Of a stretch of DNA of 64,000 nucleotides, positions 9,531 to 17,811 are shown piece by piece; the stretch's first letter is position 1, and each line of letters opens with the position of its first letter. Both the position numbers and the translations under genes were made by a program. Under the pieces are notes generated by a model, which did no database searches, was not told the origin of the DNA, and saw only the letters and a program-made list of their open reading frames with translations. The stretch is taken from NCBI RefSeq assembly GCF_022829345.1, contig NZ_JAKSXV010000020.1, forward strand, positions 22,321 through 86,320. Reading direction: 5' to 3'. The stretch comes from Methylobacterium sp. J-090. Its GTDB lineage: Bacteria > Pseudomonadota > Alphaproteobacteria > Rhizobiales > Beijerinckiaceae.

Positions 9531-10526
9531 TCAGCGGAGATAGGCGGGGGGCACCCGGTGCGCGGCGAGGAGAGCGGCAACCGGATGGTCGATCGGCGCG
9601 ACCACGGCCCCGAGCCCGAGTCGGAACGGCAGCGGCGGAGCGCCGAGCAGGCCGAGGTAGGTGTCGGGCATATGCTGGTGCAGCGTCTCGATCACGAACG
9701 CGATCGGCGTGCAGGCGATCGACGGCGGCTCGACGCGCCCCGGAAGCGGGACGGGCGTGCCGATGGCCGTGTAGCCGTAATCCCGCAGGCGCCATGCCGT
9801 GGCGTGCAGGGCGAGATCGAGGAGCACGCCGCCCTGGGGAGCCGGCTGGAAGAAGCCGCGGGTGGCCAGCACGTCGTCCCAGCCATACGGCACGCTGTCG
9901 AGGGTGTTGTAGACCCGCCTCACCCGGCCGGCCAGCGCGGTCCCCGGACCGAACAGGGCGGCGAACGCGCCGTTGCCGGGCGTCATGCCGGCGAAGGTCG
10001 TCACGTCCGCGATTCGGCCGGGATCGCGCCCGGCCAGCCAGAGCGCCAGGACGGGGGCGAGCGTTCCGCCGAGGCTGTGCCCGGTGACCGAGAGGGGGGC
10101 GTCGGCGGGCAGGCGGTCGAGGGCCTGCGCGAGTGTGGTGCCGGCCGCGTCCTGCAGGGCGAGGAGGCCGGAGAACCCCGCCCAGGTCCCACCCGAGACC
10201 TGCGGATCGGGCCCGCCGGGATCGCTCGGCACGCCGGACGGCCATTCCGCCATCGGACCGAAGGGCGAATCCTGATTGCCGTCCTCCCAGTAGGCCGGGG
10301 AGAACGGGTTCGGGTAGGTCCCCCGGATGGCGACGGCATAGCCGCCGTCGCGCAGGTTCCGGGTCAGATAGGCGAAGTTGACCGGCACCATTTCCGCCCG
10401 GGCGATCCAGACGGCCTGCCACACCCCATGCGTCAGCGCGTCCCGGTCGAGGTAGTCGGGAATGTCGGCCGGGTGGCCGTAGGCGATCCCGGCCAGCGTC
10501 ATCAGTTCGGCATCCGACGGGGGCAT
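9531..10526 (-). CDS. Lipase class 3-like alpha/beta hydrolase
   Basis: Putative lipase/esterase of 331 aa. The nucleophile elbow is GHSLGG at residues 149-154 (Ser151), preceded by the region with AVAIRGTYP near 65-72 that supplies the oxyanion-hole part in class 3 lipases. Candidate acid and base residues lie in NTLDSVPYGW and HQHMPDTYL. No signal peptide or membrane segment is apparent, so any export would need a non-Sec route. It starts 12 nt after the end of the upstream 211-aa gene, suggesting a two-gene unit. Phospholipase or polyester depolymerase activity cannot be excluded. Confidence 0.82.
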   Translation of the reverse strand: MPPSDAELMTLAGIAYGHPADIPDYLDRDALTHGVWQAVWIARAEMVPVNFAYLTRNLRDGGYAVAIRGTYPNPFSPAYWEDGNQDSPFGPMAEWPSGVPSDPGGPDPQVSGGTWAGFSGLLALQDAAGTTLAQALDRLPADAPLSVTGHSLGGTLAPVLALWLAGRDPGRIADVTTFAGMTPGNGAFAALFGPGTALAGRVRRVYNTLDSVPYGWDDVLATRGFFQPAPQGGVLLDLALHATAWRLRDYGYTAIGTPVPLPGRVEPPSIACTPIAFVIETLHQHMPDTYLGLLGAPPLPFRLGLGAVVAPIDHPVAALLAAHRVPPAYLR

Positions 10527-10538
10527 GGCGCGGCCCCC

Positions 10539-11174
10539 TCAGCCGGCGATCACAGGGCCGCCACCGATCGGAACGGAATAGGCCGCCGCCGCGATGGGCA
10601 CGAGGGGACTGCCCTGCTGGCTGACGAAGAACTGCCGGACCGTCGCCGTCGCCAGGAACGTGCTGCCGGCCTGGGGCGTCAGTTGCACGATCCCGCGATT
10701 GCCCGCCGACTCGGTTGCCGCAACCGCTTGCGCGACCGCGCTGAGGCCCGTGGCGACGTATTGAACGCCGAAGATGAGCGTCTGATTGGCCGGGATCGAC
10801 AGATAGATGATCGGCGACGAAGGATTGTTCTGAAAAACCGACGTGTAGTCGATGATCGAAAGGTTGTAATTGACCAGATTGGCCGTGAGCTTGATCTTGC
10901 CTCCGGAGGGGGACGCGACGAAAGGCACGGTCGGCAGGTAGCGCAGCTGGATCTGGGCGACCCCGCTGCCCGCCGTATTGGTGACCTGGATGAAGGTGCC
11001 CTGGAGGACGAGAGGCACCTGGGTGAAGCCGGGGACGATCGGCTCGCCGAGGATCTCGAACGGAACCGAATACGGTCCGGCACCCAGCGCCTTCACGGCA
11101 TCGAAATCGGCATCGGAGATGATCAGGTCCGGGGGCAGTGTCGTCTGTGCATTGGGATTCTCGACGATCAGCAT
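10539..11174 (-). CDS. Unknown protein paired with lipase, 211 aa
   Basis: No family recognised. The product has no cysteine and is rich in Val, Ile, Thr, Ser, Pro and Gly in short alternating patterns (VPLVLQGTFIQVTNT, PIIYLSIPANQTLIFGVQY), which suggests a beta-sandwich or similar all-beta fold. No N-terminal signal peptide is seen; it starts MLIVENPNAQTT. The start is supported by a good ribosome-binding site (AAAGAGGTGACGCC before the ATG). The lipase gene begins 12 nt downstream, so the two are probably translated from one message. A chaperone, secreted partner or surface-binding protein for the lipase are possible roles, but none is shown. Confidence 0.75.
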   Translation of the reverse strand: MLIVENPNAQTTLPPDLIISDADFDAVKALGAGPYSVPFEILGEPIVPGFTQVPLVLQGTFIQVTNTAGSGVAQIQLRYLPTVPFVASPSGGKIKLTANLVNYNLSIIDYTSVFQNNPSSPIIYLSIPANQTLIFGVQYVATGLSAVAQAVAATESAGNRGIVQLTPQAGSTFLATATVRQFFVSQQGSPLVPIAAAAYSVPIGGGPVIAG

Positions 11175-11509
11175 GGCGTCACCTCTTTGCGGGGGAAAAC
11201 GGCATCGATGGTCTGGGCGCAGGCACGCGACGGCTCACGGTCGTTCGGGCATGCGCGCGCACGGCCGACGATCATGGAGCCCGAACGCGTGGCGATGTCG
11301 GACTGAGGATCGGGTGATTCTGTTCTTCGACTTCCGGCTGGAACCCTAACCGGGTCGAAATGCACCCGCAAGAATTTTTAAACTCAAGATTTATTGATCG
11401 CTAGTTTTACAACCTGAGGGAAAGACGCGGCGAGGGCATACCGCGTTCCCTCACCTTGACTTGCCCGCCCTCGCGTGAATGGTGCCGGGCTCATTCCATA
11501 GAGCCCGCC
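11175..11509. other. Divergent intergenic region between the lipase unit and aspS
   Basis: 335 bp without a convincing gene. The stretch 11370-11410 is AT-rich compared with everything around it. On the minus strand a possible promoter reads TTGCGG (11371-11366), a 17-nt spacer, then TAGGGT (11348-11343), pointing into the 211-aa gene. On the plus strand a CTTGAC lies at 11455-11460 before aspS, but no good -10 element follows at the right distance. Both promoter readings are weak. Confidence 0.35.
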
Positions 11510-13324
11510 ATGCACCGTTATCGTACCCACACCTGCGGGGCGCTCCGCCCCTCGGACGTCGGCCAGACCGTCCGCCTCTCCGGCTGGTGCCACCGCATTC
11601 GCGACCATGGCGGCGTGCTGTTCATCGACCTGCGCGACCATTACGGCCGCACGCAATGCGTGGTGGACTCGGACTCCAAGGCGTTCCAGGGGGCGAACCT
11701 CGCCCGCTCCGAATGGGTGATCCGCATCGACGGGCGCGTGCGCACGCGGCCCGCCGGCACCGAGAACCCCGACCTGCCGACCGGCACGGTGGAGGTCTAC
11801 ATCGACGACCTCGAGGTGCTCGGGCCCGCCGGCGAGCTGCCGGTGCCGGTGTTCGGCGACCAGGAATACCCGGAAGAAACGCGGCTGAAGTACCGCTTCC
11901 TGGATCTCCGCCGCGACAAGCTGCATGCCAACATCATGAAGCGCGGCGCGATCATCGATTCGCTCCGCCGCCGGATGCGCGAGGGCGGCTTCTTCGAGTT
12001 CCAGACCCCGATCCTCACCGCCTCCTCGCCGGAAGGCGCGCGCGACTACCTCGTGCCCTCCCGCGTGCATCCCGGAAAGTTCTACGCGCTGCCGCAGGCG
12101 CCCCAGCAGTTCAAGCAGCTGACGATGATCGCCGGCTTCGATCGCTACTTCCAGATCGCCCCGTGTTTTCGCGACGAGGATGCGCGCGCCGACCGCTCCC
12201 CGGGCGAGTTCTACCAGCTCGACATCGAGATGAGCTTCGTCACCCAGGAGGACGTGTTCCAGTCCGTCGAGCCGGTGCTGCGCAGCGTCTTCGAGGAATT
12301 CGCCGACGGCAAGCGCGTGACCAAGGAATTCCCGCGCATTCCCTATGCCGAGTCGATGCTGAAGTACGGCGTCGACAAGCCGGACCTGCGCAACCCGCTG
12401 ATCATCGCCGACGTCACCGACGAATTTTCGCGCGACGACGTCGCGTTCAAGGCGTTCAAGGGCGTGATCGCGTCCGGCGGCAAGGTCCGGGCGATCCCGG
12501 CGACGGGCGCCGCGACCCAGCCGCGCTCGTTCTTCGACAAGCTCAACGATTTCGCCCGCGCCGAGGGCGCGCCCGGCCTCGGCTACGTCATCTTCGAGGA
12601 TGTCGACGGCGTGCTCACCGGCAAGGGCCCCATCGCCAAGTTCATCCCGGCCGAGGTCCAGGCCCTCATCGCGGAAAAAACCGGGACGAAGGCGGGCGAC
12701 GCCGTGTTCTTCTCCGCCGGCACCGAGGCCAAGGCGGCCGCACTCGCCGGCAAGGCCCGCATCCGCATCGCGGACGAGCTGAACCTCTCGGATAAAGATC
12801 AGTTCGCCTTCTGCTGGATCACCGACTTCCCGATGTACGAGTGGAACGAGGACGACAAGAAGATCGACTTCTCCCACAACCCGTTCTCGATGCCGAATTT
12901 CGACCGCGAGGCGTTCCTCGCCCTCGATCCGGCGGACGAGACGACGATTCTGGGCATCAAGGCGTTCCAGTACGACATCGTCTGCAACGGCACCGAGCTC
13001 TCGTCGGGCGCCATCCGCAACCATCGCCCCGAGGTGATGGAGAAGGCCTTCGGTCTGGCCGGCTACGGCCAGGACGTGCTGGAGGAGAAGTTCGGCGGCA
13101 TGCTCAATGCGCTGAAGCTCGGCGCCCCGCCGCACGGCGGCATCGCTCCGGGTATCGACCGCATCGTGATGCTGCTCTGCGGCGAGCAGAACCTGCGCGA
13201 GGTGGTGCTGTTCCCCATGAACCAGCGCGCCGAGGACCTGATGATGGGCGCGCCCGCCGAGGCGACGCCGAAGCAGCTGCGCGAACTCCACATCCGCCTG
13301 AACCTGCCCGAGAAAAGCGCGTAG
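11510..13324 (+). CDS. aspS: Aspartyl-tRNA synthetase (probably non-discriminating)
   Basis: Class II synthetase, 604 aa, the length of the bacterial-type AspRS with its inserted GAD domain. It starts [12 protein letters not shown] with an N-terminal OB-fold anticodon-binding domain ([21 protein letters not shown]). Class II motifs are visible: YRFLDLRR (motif 1 region), [19 protein letters not shown] (motif 2) and [13 protein letters not shown] (motif 3). The 18-residue upstream extension was rejected as non-homologous. Because the window also carries gatCAB, the enzyme probably also charges tRNA-Asn with aspartate for later amidation; that is inference from pathway logic, not from a residue I can point to. 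Confidence 0.95.
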   Translation: MHRYRTHTCGALRPSDVGQTVRLSGWCHRIRDHGGVLFIDLRDHYGRTQCVVDSDSKAFQGANLARSEWVIRIDGRVRTRPAGTENPDLPTGTVEVYIDDLEVLGPAGELPVPVFGDQEYPEETRLKYRFLDLRRDKLHANIMKRGAIIDSLRRRMREGGFFEFQTPILTASSPEGARDYLVPSRVHPGKFYALPQAPQQFKQLTMIAGFDRYFQIAPCFRDEDARADRSPGEFYQLDIEMSFVTQEDVFQSVEPVLRSVFEEFADGKRVTKEFPRIPYAESMLKYGVDKPDLRNPLIIADVTDEFSRDDVAFKAFKGVIASGGKVRAIPATGAATQPRSFFDKLNDFARAEGAPGLGYVIFEDVDGVLTGKGPIAKFIPAEVQALIAEKTGTKAGDAVFFSAGTEAKAAALAGKARIRIADELNLSDKDQFAFCWITDFPMYEWNEDDKKIDFSHNPFSMPNFDREAFLALDPADETTILGIKAFQYDIVCNGTELSSGAIRNHRPEVMEKAFGLAGYGQDVLEEKFGGMLNALKLGAPPHGGIAPGIDRIVMLLCGEQNLREVVLFPMNQRAEDLMMGAPAEATPKQLRELHIRLNLPEKSA

Positions 13325-13333
13325 GGCGCACTC

Positions 13334-13358
13334 TCCCTCCCCCGGCGAGGGGGAGGGA
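13334..13358. repeat. GC-rich perfect hairpin between aspS and the glycosyltransferase gene
   Basis: Two perfect 10-nt arms (TCCCTCCCCC at 13334-13343 and its complement at 13349-13358) enclose a 5-nt loop. No T-run follows, so it is not a classical terminator; it may protect the aspS mRNA 3' end or be a scattered palindromic repeat. Confidence 0.55.
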
Positions 13359-13400
13359 ATCGCCTCGCGCCCGAGGCGCTCTTGGAGACGTTGCCGAGCC

Positions 13401-14285
13401 GTGTCGAGCCTCGTCGCCATCGTCGTCACCCATGACAGCGCGCACGCCCTGCCCGGCTGCCTCGCCGCACTCGCCGCCGAGCACGTGCCCGCGCTGGTCG
13501 TCGACAATGCCAGCCGGGACGCGTCCGTGGCCCTCGCCGAGGCGGCCGGGGCGCAGGTAGTGCGCAGCCCGCGTAACGAGGGCTACGGCCGGGCCAACAA
13601 TCGCGGCATCAGGGCCGCCGCCCGGGCCGAGCGCGTCCTCATCCTCAACCCCGACGTGACCTTGCGGCCCGGCGCCATCGATGCCCTGCTCGCCGCCGCC
13701 CGCGCCTATCCGGAGGCCGGGCTCCTGGCGCCCCGCCTCGTTGAGCCGGACGGGCGATTCTTCTACCAGCCGCGCTCGCTGCTTGCCCCCTACCTCACCA
13801 ATCCGAAAGGCAAACGGTCCCTGCCCGAGGGCGACGCCTGCGCGCCGTTCCTGTCGGGCGCCTGCCTGATGATCCGGCGCGACCTGTTCCTGACGCTCGG
13901 CGGCTTCGACCCGAACCTGTTCCTGTTCTACGAGGACGACGACCTGTGCCGGCGCGTGGCCGATGCCGGTTACGCCCTCGTCCACGTCCACGGGGCGCAA
14001 GCCCTGCACGGGCGCGGACGCTCCTCGGCGGCGGAGCCCGGCCGGGTGTTCCGCACCCGCTGGCATCAGTCCTGGTCGCGCGCCTACGTCTGCACCAAGT
14101 ACGGCCTGCCGGATCCGAGCCCGGGCATGCTCGCCGTCAATGCGCCGAAGGCGGCCCTGGCGCGCCTCGTCGGGCACCGCGCCCTGTGGGAGCGCTACGG
14201 CGGCTCGGCGGCCGGGGCGCTGGCCGCCCTGCGCGGTCGCACCGCCCTCGATCACGAGGGACTGGACCGCGAGGAGTCCGTGTGA
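13401..14285 (+). CDS. Family 2 glycosyltransferase (rhamnosyltransferase-like)
   Basis: GT-A fold glycosyltransferase, 294 aa from a GTG start. The first strand is SLVAIVVTHDSAHAL, followed by ALVVDNASRD, the GYGRANNRGI nucleotide-binding loop and LILNPDVTLRPGAI, where the Asp of NPDV stands in the DXD position. The acceptor side has FLSGACLMIRRDLFLTLGGFD and LFLFYEDDDLCRRV, the ED motif of WbbL/RfbF-like enzymes that add sugars to polysaccharide or lipid-linked acceptors. No membrane segment is evident. Its stop overlaps the start of the next gene by 4 nt (GTGA), so it is translationally coupled with an acyltransferase that probably modifies the same glycan. Confidence 0.88.
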   Translation: MSSLVAIVVTHDSAHALPGCLAALAAEHVPALVVDNASRDASVALAEAAGAQVVRSPRNEGYGRANNRGIRAAARAERVLILNPDVTLRPGAIDALLAAARAYPEAGLLAPRLVEPDGRFFYQPRSLLAPYLTNPKGKRSLPEGDACAPFLSGACLMIRRDLFLTLGGFDPNLFLFYEDDDLCRRVADAGYALVHVHGAQALHGRGRSSAAEPGRVFRTRWHQSWSRAYVCTKYGLPDPSPGMLAVNAPKAALARLVGHRALWERYGGSAAGALAALRGRTALDHEGLDREESV

Positions 14286-15346
14286 CCGCGAAAACCTTCG
14301 GGCAGGCCCTGGCCCGGCCGCACAACGGTTTCTCGGCCCTGCGCCTCGTGCTCGCCACCGCCGTGGTGATCTCCCACGCCTTCAGCGTCACCAGCGGGCA
14401 GCCCTTGGACGAGCCCCTGGCCCGGGCGACGGGATTTTCGCTGGGGGCGCATGCGGTGAACGGCTTCTTCGCCGTCTCGGGCTTCCTCGTCGCCATGAGC
14501 CTGGAGCGGCGCGGAGCGCGCGACTACGTGCTGGCCCGCGCCTTACGCATCCTGCCGGGCGTGATCGCCGCGACCCTCATCGTCGCCCTGGTCCTCGGCC
14601 CCGCCCTCACCCGCCTGCCCTTGGCCGAGTACCTTCAGGCGCCCGGCCCGTGGCTTTTCATCCGCGACACCCTGACGACGTTCAAGAGCAACGCGAGCCT
14701 GCCGGGGGTGTTTTCGGACAACCCCTACCGCTCGCCGCTGGGCACGGTCTGGACCCTGAAGTACGAGGTGCTGTGCTACCTCGGGCTGCTCGTCGCCGGA
14801 CTCCTCGGCCTCCTGCGGCGCGGACCGGCGCTGGCCCTCGTGGCGGCCCTCGCCGTGGGGCTGGTGGCGGCGGAATTCCTCCATCCCGACCTGTCCGAGG
14901 GCGCGGAGACGCGCTTTCGCCTGCCCCTGCTGTTCGCGTCCGGCTCGGCTCTCTATCTCTGGCGCGACCGCCTCCGGCATCGGGCCTGGCCCCTTCTCGC
15001 CCTCGCCCTGGCCGCCGCCCTGCTCCACGGCACGCCCCTCTACCGGGCCGCCCTGTTCCTCGCCGAGGCCTACGGCGCCCTCTGGCTGGCCCTGTGCCCG
15101 GCCCTGGCCCGCCCGGCCTTCGAGCCGCGCGCCGACCTCTCCTACGGGATCTACCTCTACGGCTGGCCGATCCAGCAGAGCCTGCACGCCCTGATGCCGG
15201 CGGCCGCGCCCTGGCTGCTGCTGCCCCCTGCCCTGGCGCTCACCGGGCTCGTGGCGGCCGCGTCATGGGTCGCCGTCGAGAAGCCCGCCCTGCGGCTCAA
15301 GGCGCGGGCCCTGAGGGCGCGAGGGCCCCAGGCCGCTGCGTCATGA
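14282..15346 (+). CDS. Acyltransferase family 3 membrane protein
   Basis: Integral membrane O-acyltransferase, 354 aa from a GTG at 14282 that overlaps the glycosyltransferase stop. The N-terminal signature FSALRLVLATAVVISHAFSV carries the family's catalytic-type His and Arg. NGFFAVSGFLVAMSLERRG and the segment around VWTLKYEVLCYLGLLVAG are also characteristic. About ten hydrophobic segments fill the chain. Such proteins acetylate or otherwise acylate sugars of exopolysaccharide, O-antigen or membrane-derived glycans. The frame extends about 110 codons further upstream but that part is antisense-like filler. It is followed by a coupled small gene (ATGA overlap). Confidence 0.9.
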   Translation: MTAKTFGQALARPHNGFSALRLVLATAVVISHAFSVTSGQPLDEPLARATGFSLGAHAVNGFFAVSGFLVAMSLERRGARDYVLARALRILPGVIAATLIVALVLGPALTRLPLAEYLQAPGPWLFIRDTLTTFKSNASLPGVFSDNPYRSPLGTVWTLKYEVLCYLGLLVAGLLGLLRRGPALALVAALAVGLVAAEFLHPDLSEGAETRFRLPLLFASGSALYLWRDRLRHRAWPLLALALAAALLHGTPLYRAALFLAEAYGALWLALCPALARPAFEPRADLSYGIYLYGWPIQQSLHALMPAAAPWLLLPPALALTGLVAAASWVAVEKPALRLKARALRARGPQAAAS

Positions 15347-15654
15347 GCCTCCTGCCCCCGCAGGCGGCCCTGACCCGCGCGGTCGCCGGCGTGATCGCCC
15401 ACGGCTTCACGGTGGTGGCCCGCAACACCCGGGGCGACAGTTTCTACCTGAAGCCGGAAGGCTGCGCCTTCGCGCTCCGGATCTCCAACCACGCCCGCAC
15501 CCCGAAGCAGCGCAAAAACCACCCCGACGCCATCGCGAGCCTCGTCATCCGCACTCCGCAGACGGAGCGCAGCGTCGATGCCCTCGTCGAGCAGGCCCTG
15601 CTGAATTTCGCGGGTGCGCGCCGGACCCGGGAGGCGGTTCCACCCACCGACTGA
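15343..15654 (+). CDS. Small conserved-looking protein of unknown function, 103 aa
   Basis: Starts at the ATG of an ATGA overlap with the acyltransferase stop, so it is translationally coupled. It is basic and soluble, with no signal peptide or membrane segment. A central stretch FYLKPEGCAFALRISNHAR followed by TPKQRKNHPDAIASLVIR looks like a compact beta/alpha domain. I do not recognise a family. Its position suggests a cytoplasmic accessory to the glycan operon, or a gene of the accessory region that begins just downstream. Confidence 0.7.
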   Translation: MSLLPPQAALTRAVAGVIAHGFTVVARNTRGDSFYLKPEGCAFALRISNHARTPKQRKNHPDAIASLVIRTPQTERSVDALVEQALLNFAGARRTREAVPPTD

Positions 15655-15674
15655 GGGGAGCAGATGCCTCCGCG

Positions 15675-15745
15675 TATCGACAATAAAAAGACAATGAGCC
15701 CAGTATAGGTTTTTATTGATATTGTCCTGATACCCTGATACACAA
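15675..15745 (+). promoter_or_regulatory. AT-rich regulatory patch with inverted repeat and tandem octamers
   Basis: This patch is strikingly AT-rich in otherwise GC-rich DNA. A 9-nt inverted repeat (CAATAAAAA at 15681-15689, TTTTTATTG at 15710-15718) is followed by two head-to-tail copies of CCTGATAC (15726-15733 and 15734-15741). A possible promoter is TTGATA (15716-15721), a 17-nt spacer, then TACACA (15739-15744), which would start transcription just before the effector gene. Operator function is inferred from position and symmetry only. Confidence 0.45.
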
Positions 15746-15778
15746 CCGATGGTTGGATTCGCTTGCGGAGCCCCGTCG

Positions 15779-16810
15779 ATGTCGCTCTCCCCCGATCACC
15801 GCACCAAACTCCTTCGTCTTCGCTCCGCCGTTGCCGGCCTGTCCGTCACCCTCGGCTTCGTGCGTCTGCAGCGGGCGCTGTCCCGCAAGTACGATCCCGA
15901 CCAGCCCCGCGAGCCGGCGGGAGGCCCCGGCGGGGGACGCTGGGCCTCGAACGGCGGCGGCCAGGGCACATCTGGGCAAAACCCATCGGGGGCGGAGGAG
16001 ACCGTGACCGAGGACGGATCGCGGGTCCTGTCCCTGCGCATCCGCAGCCAGCCCCATCAGGACTGGGACGAGCAGCACACCGTCATCGCTCCGGACGGTA
16101 CGCAGACCGTCTTCGAAATGGCGGGTCGGACCCAGACGATCCGCGACGGCGATACCGGGGCGATCCTATCACGGAGTACCCTGATCAAGGGCCGGGCAGA
16201 GCCGGACGCCTTCCCGCAGGATGCCCGATCTCCGCGGCCGAAACCGTCAAGGTTCGCGGCAACGGTGAATGCAGGGCTGACCCTCCTGGGAGCCCTGGCC
16301 CAACGAATCGTAAGCGGTCCAGCGATCTTCGTTGCACCCGCCAGTGAGTACAAGCGCGGTGATGCGCTGTCGCCTGAAGCAATCTGGGTTGGGGAAGTTG
16401 ATCAGGACGATCTGAAGGCCGCCTGCCCTCGCCACGGAGAAGTGCAGTCCATGCTGGACAGGAACATGGCAAGCGTTAAGGCGTCCGGACTATACTCGAC
16501 GCCACAATCTATTGGAATGCGCGTTCATTATTTGATGGCCCAAGATGTCAATTCTCAAAATGATCCAAACTTCGTTGCTGAAACTTCATACGATAGAAAT
16601 TCAGGGACGGCAGAACGCTATGGAAGAAAAAACATCGTAAGAATCGATATACTTGAAAAAACAAAAGATTCAACAGTCTGCATATATGACCCCAAAACGG
16701 GAAATGAAGGGTTTAGATCACGAACTGCCGTTGATTACGCAACAACCGTACAGAGACATTTCCCGAATTACACGCGCTTTATTGTTATTGAAGTTAGGCC
16801 AACACAATGA
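15779..16810 (+). CDS. Candidate polymorphic-toxin-type effector with nuclease-like C-terminus
   Basis: 343 aa from 15779, where GGAG lies 8 nt upstream; an ATG at 15749 adds 10 residues. Residues 15-30 are mildly hydrophobic. Residues 38-60 hold YDPDQPREPAGGPGGGRW, close to the NPDQPRVPAGNPDGGQW-type motif that I recall from many alphaproteobacterial proteins with varied C-terminal domains. Residues about 250-343 form a distinct module: a possible helix Glu at 268, then RIDI (D290), CIYDPKTG (D304-P-K306) and a final IVIEVRP strand. That D...D-X-K spacing resembles the PD-(D/E)XK nuclease core. The DNA for the C-terminal third is about 40% GC (120 of 300 bases counted in 16501-16800), unlike its surroundings. 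The next gene overlaps by 4 nt. Function is inferred; nothing here proves secretion or toxicity. Confidence 0.6.
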   Translation: MSLSPDHRTKLLRLRSAVAGLSVTLGFVRLQRALSRKYDPDQPREPAGGPGGGRWASNGGGQGTSGQNPSGAEETVTEDGSRVLSLRIRSQPHQDWDEQHTVIAPDGTQTVFEMAGRTQTIRDGDTGAILSRSTLIKGRAEPDAFPQDARSPRPKPSRFAATVNAGLTLLGALAQRIVSGPAIFVAPASEYKRGDALSPEAIWVGEVDQDDLKAACPRHGEVQSMLDRNMASVKASGLYSTPQSIGMRVHYLMAQDVNSQNDPNFVAETSYDRNSGTAERYGRKNIVRIDILEKTKDSTVCIYDPKTGNEGFRSRTAVDYATTVQRHFPNYTRFIVIEVRPTQ

Positions 16811-17502
16811 CGACAGCGCGCCAAGCCAGAACAATCTTCCGTCCGCTAGCTAGCCGCCATGCCGACTTCGCCTATACCGGTGGGCGTGAACTCTGGCTGA
16901 CGCCCATTCGCCACACGGTTTCCAGCGTCTTCCTTGATCGTACCTCCAATTCCGATGCGTTCCGAGTCAGGTGGGCGATCCTCGCATCGTTCATCCCGAC
17001 GCCAAACCGATTCGAGTCGATTGGAAACTGCGCAGGTGACCTCTACCCGTTCGACCAGACTCGGTTCGCATACTGGCATTGGTCCGATTCCGCCACGGTC
17101 GAAAGGGCGATCTCCGTGATCGAGACCAATGCCCTGCCGCACCTGCGGTCGCTGAGTGGCCTGGAACGATGGGCGGCCTATTACCGTGAGACGTTCCCGA
17201 TCGCCCTCGCTGGCTTCCCGGATGAGCGGCTCCTCCTCGACATCGCCCTGGGCAATCTGCAGGCGGCGCGCTCGCAGCTGACCGAACTCCTCCCGCATTT
17301 CAGAGAGAACAAGCATCCGGATCAGCCGATCTACCAATACATGCGGAGCCTGATCCTGCCCGTCGCCGAGCCGCTCCTCGCCGACGACCGGCCGGCCCTG
17401 GCAGCGATCCTCCACGGCTGGGAATCCGAAAACATCCGCGGCGCGAAGCTCGAGCCTTACTGGGAGCCGACGCCGTTCCCCCTGGAGCGGGCGCCGGTCT
17501 GA
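16807..17502 (+). CDS. Likely cognate immunity or partner protein
   Basis: 231 aa, with its ATG overlapping the upstream stop (ATGA), which couples the two genes. It is soluble and acidic, without signal peptide or membrane segment, as expected for a cytoplasmic immunity protein. The first half (FAYTGGRELWLTPIRHTVSS, later YPFDQTRFAYWHWSDSATVERAI) has a layout reminiscent of DUF4304-type proteins, which occur as toxin immunity proteins, but this match is from memory and weak. The second half is helical (LGNLQAARSQLTELLPHF). It converges on the DUF3297 gene with a 6-bp gap. The role is inferred from size, coupling and the nuclease-like neighbour. Confidence 0.6.
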   Translation: MTTARQARTIFRPLASRHADFAYTGGRELWLTPIRHTVSSVFLDRTSNSDAFRVRWAILASFIPTPNRFESIGNCAGDLYPFDQTRFAYWHWSDSATVERAISVIETNALPHLRSLSGLERWAAYYRETFPIALAGFPDERLLLDIALGNLQAARSQLTELLPHFRENKHPDQPIYQYMRSLILPVAEPLLADDRPALAAILHGWESENIRGAKLEPYWEPTPFPLERAPV

Positions 17503-17508
17503 GCGCCG

Positions 17509-17763
17509 TCAGCCCTCGGCCGGAGCGTCATCGCGAAAATACGGCTCGACGGGGCCCTTCAGCTTCACCGTCATCGGGTTGCCGGCCCGGTCGAGGGTCT
17601 TGCCGGCGGAGAGGCGGACCCAGCCCTCGCTGACGCAATATTCCTCGACGTTGGTCTTCTCGACGCCCTTGAAGCGGATGCCGATGCCGCGCTCGAGGAT
17701 CTTCTCGTCGTAGAACGGGCTGTTGGGGTTCACGGCGAGGCGGTCGGGGGGCGTGTCGGACAT
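17509..17763 (-). CDS. DUF3297 family protein
   Basis: Small 84-aa cytoplasmic protein. Its sequence (PPDRLAVNPNSPFYDE, GIGIRFKGVEKTNVEEYC, EGWVRL, GNPMTVKLKG) closely follows the DUF3297 family, which is widespread in proteobacteria and has no assigned biochemical role. It is probably monocistronic; it converges on the immunity-like gene and lies 48 bp from the end of the acetyltransferase gene upstream on the same strand. Confidence 0.88.
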   Translation of the reverse strand: MSDTPPDRLAVNPNSPFYDEKILERGIGIRFKGVEKTNVEEYCVSEGWVRLSAGKTLDRAGNPMTVKLKGPVEPYFRDDAPAEG

Positions 17764-17811
17764 CGTCGGTCGGCCTTGTCGATCGGTTTCGAGCCAGAGC
17801 CGGTAAGGGAT

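Noticed and set aside
11455..11490. CTTGAC as the aspS promoter
   Set aside because: No -10 element lies at 16-18 nt; the spacing and sequence are unconvincing.
16653..16853. A 66-codon frame inside the low-GC region
   Set aside because: It overlaps the longer effector frame in another phase, has no ribosome-binding site and no recognisable domain.
15779..17502. Classical type II toxin-antitoxin module or prophage remnant
   Set aside because: The proteins are too large, the order and overlap fit an effector and immunity pair better, and no phage structural, integrase or attachment-site signal is visible.
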